Assembly: GCA_963677445.2 (NCBI GenBank)
Contig: CAXXGF010000030.1
Location: 1-64,000, forward strand
Direction of reading: 5' to 3'
Source: G963677445 sp963677445
Lineage (GTDB): Bacteria > Bacteroidota > Ignavibacteria > Ignavibacteriales > Melioribacteraceae
DNA: 64,000 nt
A program made the position numbers and the translations under genes. The notes beneath the pieces are model-generated. The model did not search any database and was not told where the DNA came from. It saw only the letters and a program-made list of their open reading frames with translations. Below, in pieces: positions 18,640 to 26,659 of the stretch; position 1 is the stretch's first letter, and the number at the start of each line of letters is the position of its first letter.

Positions 18640-19434
18640 ATGTCGAACGAAACCGAAAAAATACTTTTCATTCCTACTTGCTGATAACCATTCAGGCAGC
18701 CGCGAATTACTCAGAAATCTGATCGCGATATTAAAAACAGATTATAACAAACTGGAATCACCAGGCATTGTTCTGGAAGATCTGAAAAGAGAATTTTCAG
18801 AATTCCAGGCAATAATTCATTTTATTGATGACTTTAAGAATTACAGTGTATTGCCCGTTTCCGATAGGTTGAAGTTTTTAGAAGAGCAGCTCGAAAATAT
18901 AAATAATACAGACCAGAGAATATATAACAATATTTCAATAAAGTTTGAATCAAAAAAAACAGGTGGTTACAATATCTAATACGTTCAACCCTGCAATATG
19001 TAATATCTGAACTGGCGAAAGATGATAAAATTGATAAAGTCTGGATATGCGAATCCCGACCGGCTCTCGAAGGAAGAATTGCCGCGTCCGCTTTCGCTGA
19101 AAAAGGAATTCCGGTCAGGCTGGTACCCGAAAATATGCTTGGATACGCGGTAAAAAACGCCGACCTGGCGCTGCTTGGCGCTGATAGTATTCTGGATAAC
19201 GGAAATATTATAAACAAATCCGGCAGTCTGCCGCTCGCTGTTCTCTGCCGTTATTTTAATATCCCTCTTTATGTTCTGGCCGATAAAACTAAGTATTCAT
19301 CTTTTAGTAAATTTTCTCCTCTGCAGAAATCAGAAGATGAAGTTTGGTTGGGAAAACCTGATAATGTTGAAGTAACAAATATCTACTTTGAGGAGCTAAG
19401 CCGGGAACTTATTACCGAAGTTATATCGGACTAA
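18640..19434 (+). pseudogene. eIF2B-alpha/beta/delta-like protein, frameshifted
   Basis: A homologue of the eIF2B/ribose-1,5-bisphosphate isomerase/MtnA superfamily, about 265 residues once frames are joined. The helical N-terminal part (LLADNHSGSRELLRNLIAIL) follows a shift just after the ATG at 18640, and another one or two shifts near 18955-18990 lead to TLQYVISELAK and the Rossmann part: VWICESRPALEGR, LLGADSILDNGNIINKSGSLPLA and YVLADKTKYS. ESRP, GAD and NKSG are the sugar-phosphate-binding motifs of the superfamily. The N-terminal catalytic cysteine region typical of MtnA is not recognisable, so it may be a regulator or an isomerase of unknown substrate. Confidence 0.75.
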
Positions 19435-19580
19435 ACCGGCAGAACCAAACCCAAAAGGAAATTCAGAAAAATAGTCATGCGTGTTCTCGCGATCGGCTTT
19501 ATTTTTCTCTCACAAATTATTCGGAACGATTTTCGATATCAATCTACTCTGTTCAATATCCTGTTAATTAAAGCAAGAAT

Positions 19581-20144
19581 CAGAACTCCTGATCACGGTT
19601 ATAAAAAACAATAACTTACATGGATGTATTCGCAAAATAAAATCGCGGGATAATTCGATAAGGAAACAACTTTGGCAGGTATTTCTTTATCTTATCGAAT
19701 AGTGTTCTGAACCAATACATTGACATTTTTTTATTTTCAAAAATGATTTAATTTGAACGCCATTTTATGCATCTCCTACAGAGATGTTTTTCAGGGGGTC
19801 TATTCTATTCTACCCCATTGGGACGTTCCGCACTAATGGGAACCTATACAAGGTTCTTTTTATTTCATTTGCCTTGTATAGGCAAAAATTATTGCGGAAC
19901 GTCCCCCTGGGGTAGAAAATTGTGAATACTATAAGACAAAATCCTTGTAGAGGATTCACAAACCACCCAGGATAATCGAACACCTTAAGACATCCTCGAT
20001 AAACCCTGATCGATAGAATTTCAATTTTCTAATACATCATGTATGGCTAAGAAAAGACTTTGTCAAGTAATAAATGGATAACAATTTCATATGATATTTC
20101 CCAAAAATTTCCGCGATTCATTTTGCGAGGAGTAAGGAGTTCTG
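19581..20144. mobile_element. MITE-like element, copy A, with 5-bp target duplication
   Basis: A 564-base non-coding element bounded by perfect 10-bp terminal inverted repeats, CAGAACTCCT at 19581-19590 and AGGAGTTCTG at 20135-20144. The direct repeat AGAAT flanks it at 19576-19580 and 20145-20149, a target-site duplication. A second, subterminal inverted repeat lies inside the ends: TCGCAAAATAAAATCGCGG near 19630-19648 against CCGCGATTCATTTTGCGA near 20111-20128. No reading frame is conserved with the other copies. The middle holds a hairpin-rich core (19770-19956). It fills almost the whole gap between the eIF2B-like gene and asnS and is related to copies at 25981-26523 and 61365-61708. Confidence 0.82.
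19770..19956. repeat. Palindromic hairpin core of element copy A
   Basis: Four perfect short hairpins, each with a five-base loop, lie at 19770-19786 (CATCTC-CTACA-GAGATG), 19840-19856 (GAACCT-ATACA-AGGTTC), 19870-19884 (TGCCT-TGTAT-AGGCA) and 19940-19956 (AATCCT-TGTAG-AGGATT). The loops are complementary in pairs, first with fourth and second with third. Around the inner two, a 23-base arm at 19809-19831 pairs with 19894-19916 with two mismatches. The core could form a long cruciform or, in RNA, a branched structure. Confidence 0.75.
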
Positions 20145-20177
20145 AGAATATAATTGTTAAGAGCCGAAAAATATAAA

Positions 20178-20203
20178 AAAGGCGGAAAAATCTTTCCGCC
20201 TTT
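20178..20203 (-). terminator. Terminator after asnS
   Basis: AAAGGCGGAAA pairs with TTTCCGCCTTT around a short loop and is followed on the minus strand by a T run. It lies 22 bases beyond the asnS stop. Confidence 0.82.
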
Positions 20204-20224
20204 AATCGTGCCTAATAAATTCTG

Positions 20225-21523
20225 TTATGGTGTGTTCCTGTAGATCATCCTCGGGAATGGAATCGCTTCTCTTAAATGATCAATTCCGCAAATCCATGAA
20301 ACTGTTCTTTCCAGGCCCAGGCCGAAACCGGAATGAGGAACAGACCCATATCTTCTCAAATCCAGATACCATTCAAAGAACTCCTGAGGCAGTTGATGCT
20401 GCTCAATTCTTTCGAGCAGGTAGTCCAGGTTATCTTCTCTCTGGCTTCCGCCAATGATCTCGCCATATCCTTCAGGAGCGATCACATCAACAGCGAGTGC
20501 GACTTTGGGATTTTCAGGGTCACGTTTCATATAGAAGGCTTTAACTTCGGCCGGATAACGATGAATCATTACCGGGCGGTCATATTCCTCCCCTATCACG
20601 GTTTCATCAGCCGCGCCGAGATCATTTCCCCATTCAAATTCATGACCTTTTTTATGCAGAAGCTCAACCGCTTCGGTATAGGAAATTCTTGGGAAAGGCC
20701 TTTTAATATTCCGGAGTTTTGTTACATCCCTTTCAAGCGCTTCGAGGTCTTCCAAGTTATGTTCAAGAACCTGGGCGACAATATATTCGAGAAATTCTTC
20801 AGCGAGGTCCATATCATCATCCAGATCAAAAAATGCCATTTCAGGCTCAACCATCCAGAACTCGGTCAGATGCCTTCTGGTTTTTGATTTTTCAGCCCTG
20901 AATGTCGGACCGAAAGTATATACTTTACCTAATGCCATCGCGCCCGCTTCGGCATAAAGCTGACCAGACTGGGTAAGATAAGCTTTGCCAAGATCGAAAT
21001 ACTCGGTTTCAAACAGGGTTGAAGTTCCTTCACAGGCGTTTGGTGTTATTATTGGCGGATCAAAAAGAGTAAAACCATTTTTATCGAAAAAGTCCCGTAT
21101 AGATTTTACAATCCGGTGCCTGATCTTCAGAATTGCTACCTGTCTTTTTGAACGCACCCATAAATGCCTGTGATCTATCAGGAATTCAATTCCATGTTCT
21201 TTTGGAGTGATAGGATAGTCATTCGATTCTCCAATCAGATTTAATGATTTTACGTCAAGTTCATATCCGCCCACAGCGCGCGGTTCTTCTTTTACTATTC
21301 CTTTCACCTCAAATGATGCTTCCTGGCTTAGATTTCCGGCAACTTCAAATTCTTCCGGAGTAAGATTGCCTTTAAAGGCCACACACTGCACATATCCGGT
21401 TCCATCTCTCAGAACCAAAAATTTAACTTTCCCGCTCGATCTTTTATTGTAAAGCCAGCCTTTTAGGGTTACCTCGGCGCCGACATGATCTTTAAGATCC
21501 CTGATATAAACTTTTTCTCTCAT
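20225..21523 (-). CDS. asnS: Asparaginyl-tRNA synthetase
   Basis: A class IIb aminoacyl-tRNA synthetase of about 432 residues. The N-terminal OB-fold anticodon domain (about 10-105, VTLKGWLYNKRSSGKVKFLVLRDG) is followed by the catalytic core with motif 2 (FRAEKSKTRRHLTEFWMVE) and motif 3 (GFGLGLERTVSWI). TPNACEGTSTLFETEYF is typical of AsnRS rather than AspRS, with no insertion domain. The frame can be extended upstream to a TTG at 21550, but the ATG at 21523 (MREKVYIRDL) matches the normal family N-terminus and is preferred. It is a single-gene unit ending in a strong hairpin. Confidence 0.96.
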   Translation of the reverse strand: MREKVYIRDLKDHVGAEVTLKGWLYNKRSSGKVKFLVLRDGTGYVQCVAFKGNLTPEEFEVAGNLSQEASFEVKGIVKEEPRAVGGYELDVKSLNLIGESNDYPITPKEHGIEFLIDHRHLWVRSKRQVAILKIRHRIVKSIRDFFDKNGFTLFDPPIITPNACEGTSTLFETEYFDLGKAYLTQSGQLYAEAGAMALGKVYTFGPTFRAEKSKTRRHLTEFWMVEPEMAFFDLDDDMDLAEEFLEYIVAQVLEHNLEDLEALERDVTKLRNIKRPFPRISYTEAVELLHKKGHEFEWGNDLGAADETVIGEEYDRPVMIHRYPAEVKAFYMKRDPENPKVALAVDVIAPEGYGEIIGGSQREDNLDYLLERIEQHQLPQEFFEWYLDLRRYGSVPHSGFGLGLERTVSWICGIDHLREAIPFPRMIYRNTP

Positions 21524-21996
21524 TTTTAGAATTCTTATTTTATTCCACAAAAAAACTTAATTGCGAAATATAAACAGCGACCTCCATAAAAGCAAAAAGG
21601 ATAATTGCTTTCTATCCTTCACCCCGAAAACTTAACGAAATAGCCGGTACTTTAATTAACGGGAATTTTCTTCTATTTTATGCCTTGAATTAAATTGGAC
21701 AAAAATGTATTTTTGGATGTATTGCGATCTGGTGTGGATTGTGAACATTTGTTTTTGAATAGCCGGATATTATTATCCTCTTTTGTTGTTAAATACCGGC
21801 CGCGGATAATTATTTCTTTTATATACAGATACCGACTTAATGGTTTTAAGCGCCGGTAAAAGAATTCTGTGTTTCTTTATCTGATTATAAATAAATTGAT
21901 CAGGAAATACAGTTAAGCATTTCCTTTCGTTAATTTTGTCAATCCATACCTTCATCGGCTTATTGGCCGTGATCCAGAAATTATAACAATAATAAT
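21524..21996. other. Intergenic region between divergent asnS and a secreted-protein gene
   Basis: This gap must hold the promoters of both divergent genes. I see a 7-bp hairpin (AAGGATA 21597-21603 with TATCCTT 21613-21619) but no tRNA, riboswitch or confident promoter. An 82-codon minus-strand frame at 21773-22021 has no recognisable features and overlaps the start of the next gene, so I do not call it. Confidence 0.5.
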
Positions 21997-22008
21997 ATGG
22001 AGCAAGCC

Positions 22009-25000
22009 ATGGTGAAATCATCTCTCAAACCAATTATTAAGAATGGGCTGCTGTTCATTCTTGCAATGATTTTCACTTCAACAATTAATTTCGCTCAAAT
22101 TTATTCTACCGGGGGAAGCGGAAATTGGAATGATGAAGAGACCTGGGTTGGAGGACAAATCCCCGGCGCTGGTGATGATGTTGTTATTGTAGGCGCAGTT
22201 ATTGTAAATGTTACTGCCTACTGCAACAATCTTACAGTGGAAGGTACTCTTCAATCAGGTCCAAACGGACAGACTCACGCGATAAATGTTTATGGTAATT
22301 GTGTTAATAACGGCACTATCATCGACCATCCCGATGACATGTGGTATAACCTGCATGTTTACCTGCATGGAAACCTGACAAACAACGGAACTTTCAGAAT
22401 TGATATGCTCGATTTTGAGGGCGCGACAGATCAGACCGTAACAACGACAAGTGAATTTCCACTTGAAGCCAATTATATATATGATCAGGACCCCGGCTCA
22501 GATATTATTGCCGGATCAGACCTTTTTCTGGAATATTACATTTTGGATTTGGACCATGGCAACCTGATAGCCAATAATTCTGATATCCATTTTGACTACT
22601 GGAGAAGCAACGTTAATTCCAATATGTCTGATATAAATATCTTAGCTAACGGTAATTCCCTCTTTTTTGCTCCCGCGGCTTATCCTTTTGACTCCGTTTA
22701 TATTAAAGACGCAGTTATAAGGGGACAATTATCTGTCTGGGGCGGTCCGGTAAAACTGGAAAATATTACCGTGGAAGATACTCTCCAGGCAGGCGGCAAC
22801 GGCAATGACCACGCTGTCAGCATTTACGGAGAATGTGTAAATAACGGAATGATAATTGACAATTCCAGCGATATGTGGTATAATCTCCAGGTATATCTTT
22901 ATGGAAACCTGACCAATAATGGTGTTTTTCGTGTCGATCAGCTTAATTTAATGAGTGATGAGCAGCAGACTTTCAGCTCAACCAGCGAGTTTCCCATTGA
23001 AGCATATTATTTAACCGAACATAATCCTTCCTCTCCTTTAGTTGCCGGAAATGAGCTTCACCTGGAATTTTATATACTCGACCTTAATCATGGCGATCTT
23101 ATTCTGAACAGCGGATCAAACCTTAGTATTTATTCATATGACGATCATTGGGGCTCCTATATTGATGACGCCAGCATCCTGGCGAATAACAATGAGATTT
23201 ATTTTTCGCCGAGAGTATATGCCAGGGATTCTGTTTATGTAAAAGATGCTGTAATTAAAGGGAAATGTACAATCCAGGGCGCTCCGGTTACCTTTGAAAA
23301 TATTACGGTTGAGGATACTCTCCAGGGAGCGGTAAGCAGTTTTCCGAATAACCTTATTATTACCGGTACTCTGGTTAACAATGGTGTTATCAGGGATAAT
23401 GATGATGACTGGAAAAGGCTGCATCTTTATATCCAGGGAGATGTTATCAACAATGGTGAATGGATAAATGAACATGTCCATATTGTTCCGGGTGATGAAA
23501 GACATTTTTCACAGGCCGCGGGGACTTATTTTGCCTCGGAATACTTCAGCTTTGACGATTCAACCTCCGTGTTGACAATGGATACTGATCTCTCTTTCAG
23601 GAATACCCGTTTTGAAATGAACTATGGCCAGTTTAATACTCTGGCCTCAGGTACAATTCTTTTTGATAATGTTGATCTGTTTTACGCTGATCTCACACTG
23701 GAAGAAAACACTTCCATTATACTCGAAAATAGTTCAAAAATTACGCAGAGTAATATTTTCGGAACAGAATCTCTGAATGATATCAGCTTTAACGGAGGCT
23801 CTTTCATCGAATATACCACTGCCGGCAATATAAAATTTCATGGTGTAGTCAACAGCGGGTACGGCTTAAAACTCGTTAACCAGGTAACGATCGAAGATAC
23901 TCTTCAGGGAGGTCTCAGCAATACTGTCACCATCGATTGCGACGCTGATATAGTTAACAACGGCAGTATCCTTAAAGGAGGATGGGAAGTGAATTTCTAT
24001 GCCTCAGGCGATGTGCAGAACAACGGAGTCTGGCAGCATGGCTATTTTTACTTTAACGGAACAGAACCCCAAAATGTGGGTTGTTCGGAAAACGCCTTTT
24101 TTGATATTGATTATTTCATGGGCACCGATACCAACACTATTTTAAATGCCGGTCAGTTTCTGAATGTTTACGGCGCGAATCAATTCAAACTTTTTGACGG
24201 AACACTCAATCTCGCGCCAAATACAATTTTTAAATGTGACGGCGGCACCGGGTTCTACAACGCGGATGTATATGGCAACGGAGCGGAGGTTCATTTCCTT
24301 AATGGCGCTGTAACCGGAAGCGTAAGATTTAACGATGTAAATCTTTATGGCACTACCATTGTAAGAGATGGCACCACCTTTAAAGGTGAAGTAACCAACC
24401 ATGATGTTCTGCAAAGTAATTATTATAACTCTACAATATATATGTATGATGAGTTTATCAACCTGGGAACTATCGAAAAGATAAGCTCAGGATTGACAAT
24501 ACACTGCCGAGGCAATATCACAAATGAAGGTTCCTGGCATTCCAGCTACATATATTTTAACGGCGAAGATGATCAGTATTTCAAAATTCTCGGTGATTAC
24601 CCGCTGGAATATACTTCATTGGTTGCCATGACCCCGGGCGGCCCATACCAGTGGTATAAAAATGATGAGATTCTTCCGGGCGCCACAGGTGAAATTATGT
24701 ATATAAACAACCTGAGCAGTGATCACCTCGGAAAATATTTCTGCGTCGGCGGCAGCGATACAAGCCGTTCAATTACAATTATGGACAGCAACTTTGTTCA
24801 GACCATTACTTCAAACTTTATGGTTCAGGCTGACTGGAACCTGGTGTCTGTTCCTGTACTCGCGGCTGATATGACCACAGCCACCCTCTTCCCGACCGCG
24901 ACATCCAATGCTTTCGCGTTTGATAATGGTTATATTGTCGCTGAAATGCTTCAGAACGGAAGTGGTTACTGGCTTAAATTCGCATCGGAAGAAAATATTG

Positions 25001-25884
25001 AGATAAGCGGGGAAAAAGTTAATATGCCGGTTTCTGTTTATGAAGGCTGGAATATAATCGGTCCTTTTGAAGAACCGGTGCCTGCAAGCCAGATAATAAC
25101 AATTCCGGATAATATAATCGCTTCCTCAATTTATGGTTATGGCAATGGCTATACAACCGCTGATGAACTTTATCCCGGCAAAGGATACTGGGTAAAAGTA
25201 AGTCAGGATGGAGAAATGATATTTGGCGCTGCCGGAAAACGTGGTAAAAAAGAAGTGGTTTCAATACAATCTTCACAAAGTATATCAATTTCAGATGCCG
25301 GAGATAACACAGCGACATTAAGACTGGCTGAAAAAAGTGAAAACCTCAGCATATTTGAACTCCCCCCCGCCCCCCCGGAAGGAGCTTTTGATGTTCGTTT
25401 TTCTTCCGGCAGATCTGTCGAATCTGCGGAAAAAACTTCATGGACAATTGATATCAGTTCAAATAATTATCCTGTAACATTGACAATAAACGGATTTACC
25501 GCCAGAATAACAGACCCTTCAGGCGGAAACATTATCAATGATATAGTTGAAGATGGCAACTCGATCACTATCACAAATGACAACATCCGGTCACTCAGGG
25601 TGGAATATAACACCATTCCTGATGTTTACAGCTTGTCTCAGAACTATCCTAACCCCTTCAATCCTGTTACAATAATTAAATTCAGTCTGCCGGTTAAAAG
25701 CAGCGTTAAACTCAAGGTATATAATTCACTCGGTGAAGAAGTAACTACCGCGATCAACTCTGTTATGGAAGCCGGAAATCATGAAATAGAATTTAATGCA
25801 AAAAGTCTCTCCTCCGGAATGTATATCTATGAACTTCAGGCAGGATCATTCAGATCAGTGAAGAAGATGATTTTGATGAAATAA
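22009..25884 (+). CDS. T9SS-exported repeat protein with Ig-like and sorting domains
   Basis: About 1291 residues, exported. A signal peptide (hydrophobic GLLFILAMIFTSTINFA) is followed by a GNWNDEETWVGGQIPGAGDDVVI segment that opens many bacterial surface beta-solenoids, then four to five diverged tandem units of roughly 175-190 residues marked by TVEDTLQ and VNNG motifs. Later come an Ig-like module (PYQWYKNDEILPGATG) and a T9SS sorting domain over the last 90 residues beginning SLSQNYPNPFNP. The start at 22009 is chosen because GGAG at 21999-22002 sits six bases before it; the ATG at 21997 overlaps that ribosome site. Adhesive or structural surface role is inferred; no catalytic domain seen. 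Confidence 0.85.
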   Translation: MVKSSLKPIIKNGLLFILAMIFTSTINFAQIYSTGGSGNWNDEETWVGGQIPGAGDDVVIVGAVIVNVTAYCNNLTVEGTLQSGPNGQTHAINVYGNCVNNGTIIDHPDDMWYNLHVYLHGNLTNNGTFRIDMLDFEGATDQTVTTTSEFPLEANYIYDQDPGSDIIAGSDLFLEYYILDLDHGNLIANNSDIHFDYWRSNVNSNMSDINILANGNSLFFAPAAYPFDSVYIKDAVIRGQLSVWGGPVKLENITVEDTLQAGGNGNDHAVSIYGECVNNGMIIDNSSDMWYNLQVYLYGNLTNNGVFRVDQLNLMSDEQQTFSSTSEFPIEAYYLTEHNPSSPLVAGNELHLEFYILDLNHGDLILNSGSNLSIYSYDDHWGSYIDDASILANNNEIYFSPRVYARDSVYVKDAVIKGKCTIQGAPVTFENITVEDTLQGAVSSFPNNLIITGTLVNNGVIRDNDDDWKRLHLYIQGDVINNGEWINEHVHIVPGDERHFSQAAGTYFASEYFSFDDSTSVLTMDTDLSFRNTRFEMNYGQFNTLASGTILFDNVDLFYADLTLEENTSIILENSSKITQSNIFGTESLNDISFNGGSFIEYTTAGNIKFHGVVNSGYGLKLVNQVTIEDTLQGGLSNTVTIDCDADIVNNGSILKGGWEVNFYASGDVQNNGVWQHGYFYFNGTEPQNVGCSENAFFDIDYFMGTDTNTILNAGQFLNVYGANQFKLFDGTLNLAPNTIFKCDGGTGFYNADVYGNGAEVHFLNGAVTGSVRFNDVNLYGTTIVRDGTTFKGEVTNHDVLQSNYYNSTIYMYDEFINLGTIEKISSGLTIHCRGNITNEGSWHSSYIYFNGEDDQYFKILGDYPLEYTSLVAMTPGGPYQWYKNDEILPGATGEIMYINNLSSDHLGKYFCVGGSDTSRSITIMDSNFVQTITSNFMVQADWNLVSVPVLAADMTTATLFPTATSNAFAFDNGYIVAEMLQNGSGYWLKFASEENIEISGEKVNMPVSVYEGWNIIGPFEEPVPASQIITIPDNIIASSIYGYGNGYTTADELYPGKGYWVKVSQDGEMIFGAAGKRGKKEVVSIQSSQSISISDAGDNTATLRLAEKSENLSIFELPPAPPEGAFDVRFSSGRSVESAEKTSWTIDISSNNYPVTLTINGFTARITDPSGGNIINDIVEDGNSITITNDNIRSLRVEYNTIPDVYSLSQNYPNPFNPVTIIKFSLPVKSSVKLKVYNSLGEEVTTAINSVMEAGNHEIEFNAKSLSSGMYIYELQAGSFRSVKKMILMK
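22231..24440 (+). repeat. Diverged tandem repeats inside the secreted protein gene
   Basis: The phrase encoding (I/L)TVE(D/G)TLQ recurs near 22231, 22762, 23301 and 23884, with a weaker form (HDVLQ) near 24391, a spacing of about 510-580 bases. Units 1 and 2 are the closest, sharing SDMWYNL and GNLTNNG. This reflects tandem duplication of a beta-rich module. Confidence 0.7.
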
Positions 25885-25911
25885 TGAAATGCTCAATAAA
25901 TTAAGTGTCAT

Positions 25912-25941
25912 AAAAGGCGCGCGATTTCGCGCGCCTTTTTT
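25912..25941 (+). terminator. Terminator after the secreted repeat protein gene
   Basis: AAAAGGCGCGCGA pairs with TCGCGCGCCTTTT around a two-base loop and is followed by a T run, 27 bases after the stop. This is one of the strongest hairpins in the window. Confidence 0.9.
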
Positions 25942-25980
25942 AATTTAAACATAAATCGGTTTAATCATATAGTATAATCA

Positions 25981-26523
25981 CCGAACTCCTGATCTCTGTA
26001 ATAAAAACAATAACTAACAAGGACTCATTCGCAAAATAAAAATGGAGAAAATAGGGTAACAAAACAACATTGACGGGTCTTTCTTTATCTTGTCGAATAA
26101 TGTTTAGAACCGATACATCAACATTGTATTATTTTCTAAAATGATATAATTTAAACGGCTTTTTGTGCATCTCCTAAAGAGATGTTTCCCAGGTTGTCTA
26201 TTATATTCAACCCCATTGGGACGTTCCGCACTAATGGGAACCTATACAAGGTTCTTTTTATTTCATCTGCCTTGTAGAGGCAATAATTGTTGTAGAATAT
26301 TGTTAATAGAACAAGACAAAATCCTTGTAGAGGATTCACAAATCTCCCTGGTTAATCTAATACACAGGACCTCGCTGATAAACTCAGATCAATAGAAAAT
26401 TAAATTTGTAACACATCATTTAAAGCTAAAGAAGGACCTTGTCACTTAAAAGATGGATAACAATTTTATTGAATATTTTCCTAAACTTCCGCGATTTCAT
26501 TTTGCGAAAGGGAAGGAGTTCTG
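25981..26523. mobile_element. MITE-like element, copy B, same orientation as copy A
   Basis: A 543-base relative of copy A, aligned end to end by eye at very roughly three quarters identity. The left terminus CCGAACTCCT has one mismatch to the 10-bp inverted repeat; the right terminus AGGAGTTCTG is perfect. The four small hairpins are kept (26168-26184, 26238-26254, 26268-26282, 26320-26336), but the right arm of the 23-base long stem is lost. No target duplication is visible (AATCA on the left, AGAAT on the right). Frames at 26151-26395 are not conserved in copy A, so it is non-coding. It lies between the T9SS protein terminator and the convergent Ppx/GppA gene. Confidence 0.75.
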
Positions 26524-26659
26524 AGAATAGTCAAAGTTAACGTTGTCCCAGGAGTCCCACTTCTTATATACGTTCTGATCTGCTCTGGCTTGCCAGATTA
26601 CGATTATGAAAATTTCTTTAACAATTCCTTTTTATTCTTTCGGGACAAAATCAAGCAAC

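Noticed and set aside
19770..19956. Hairpin series as a CRISPR array
   Set aside because: The stems differ from one another, there are no regular spacers, and no cas genes are present.
21773..22021. An 82-codon minus-strand reading frame upstream of the secreted protein
   Set aside because: No recognisable motif, overlaps the start of a well-supported gene, and lies in the divergent promoter region.
26151..26395. Reading frames inside element copy B
   Set aside because: They are not preserved in copy A, and the sequence is explained by palindromes.
26524..26659. Possible tRNA or small RNA in the gap before Ppx/GppA (TCTGGC-TT-GCCAGA hairpin)
   Set aside because: No cloverleaf, no T-loop GTTCxA motif and no promoter or T run could be seen.
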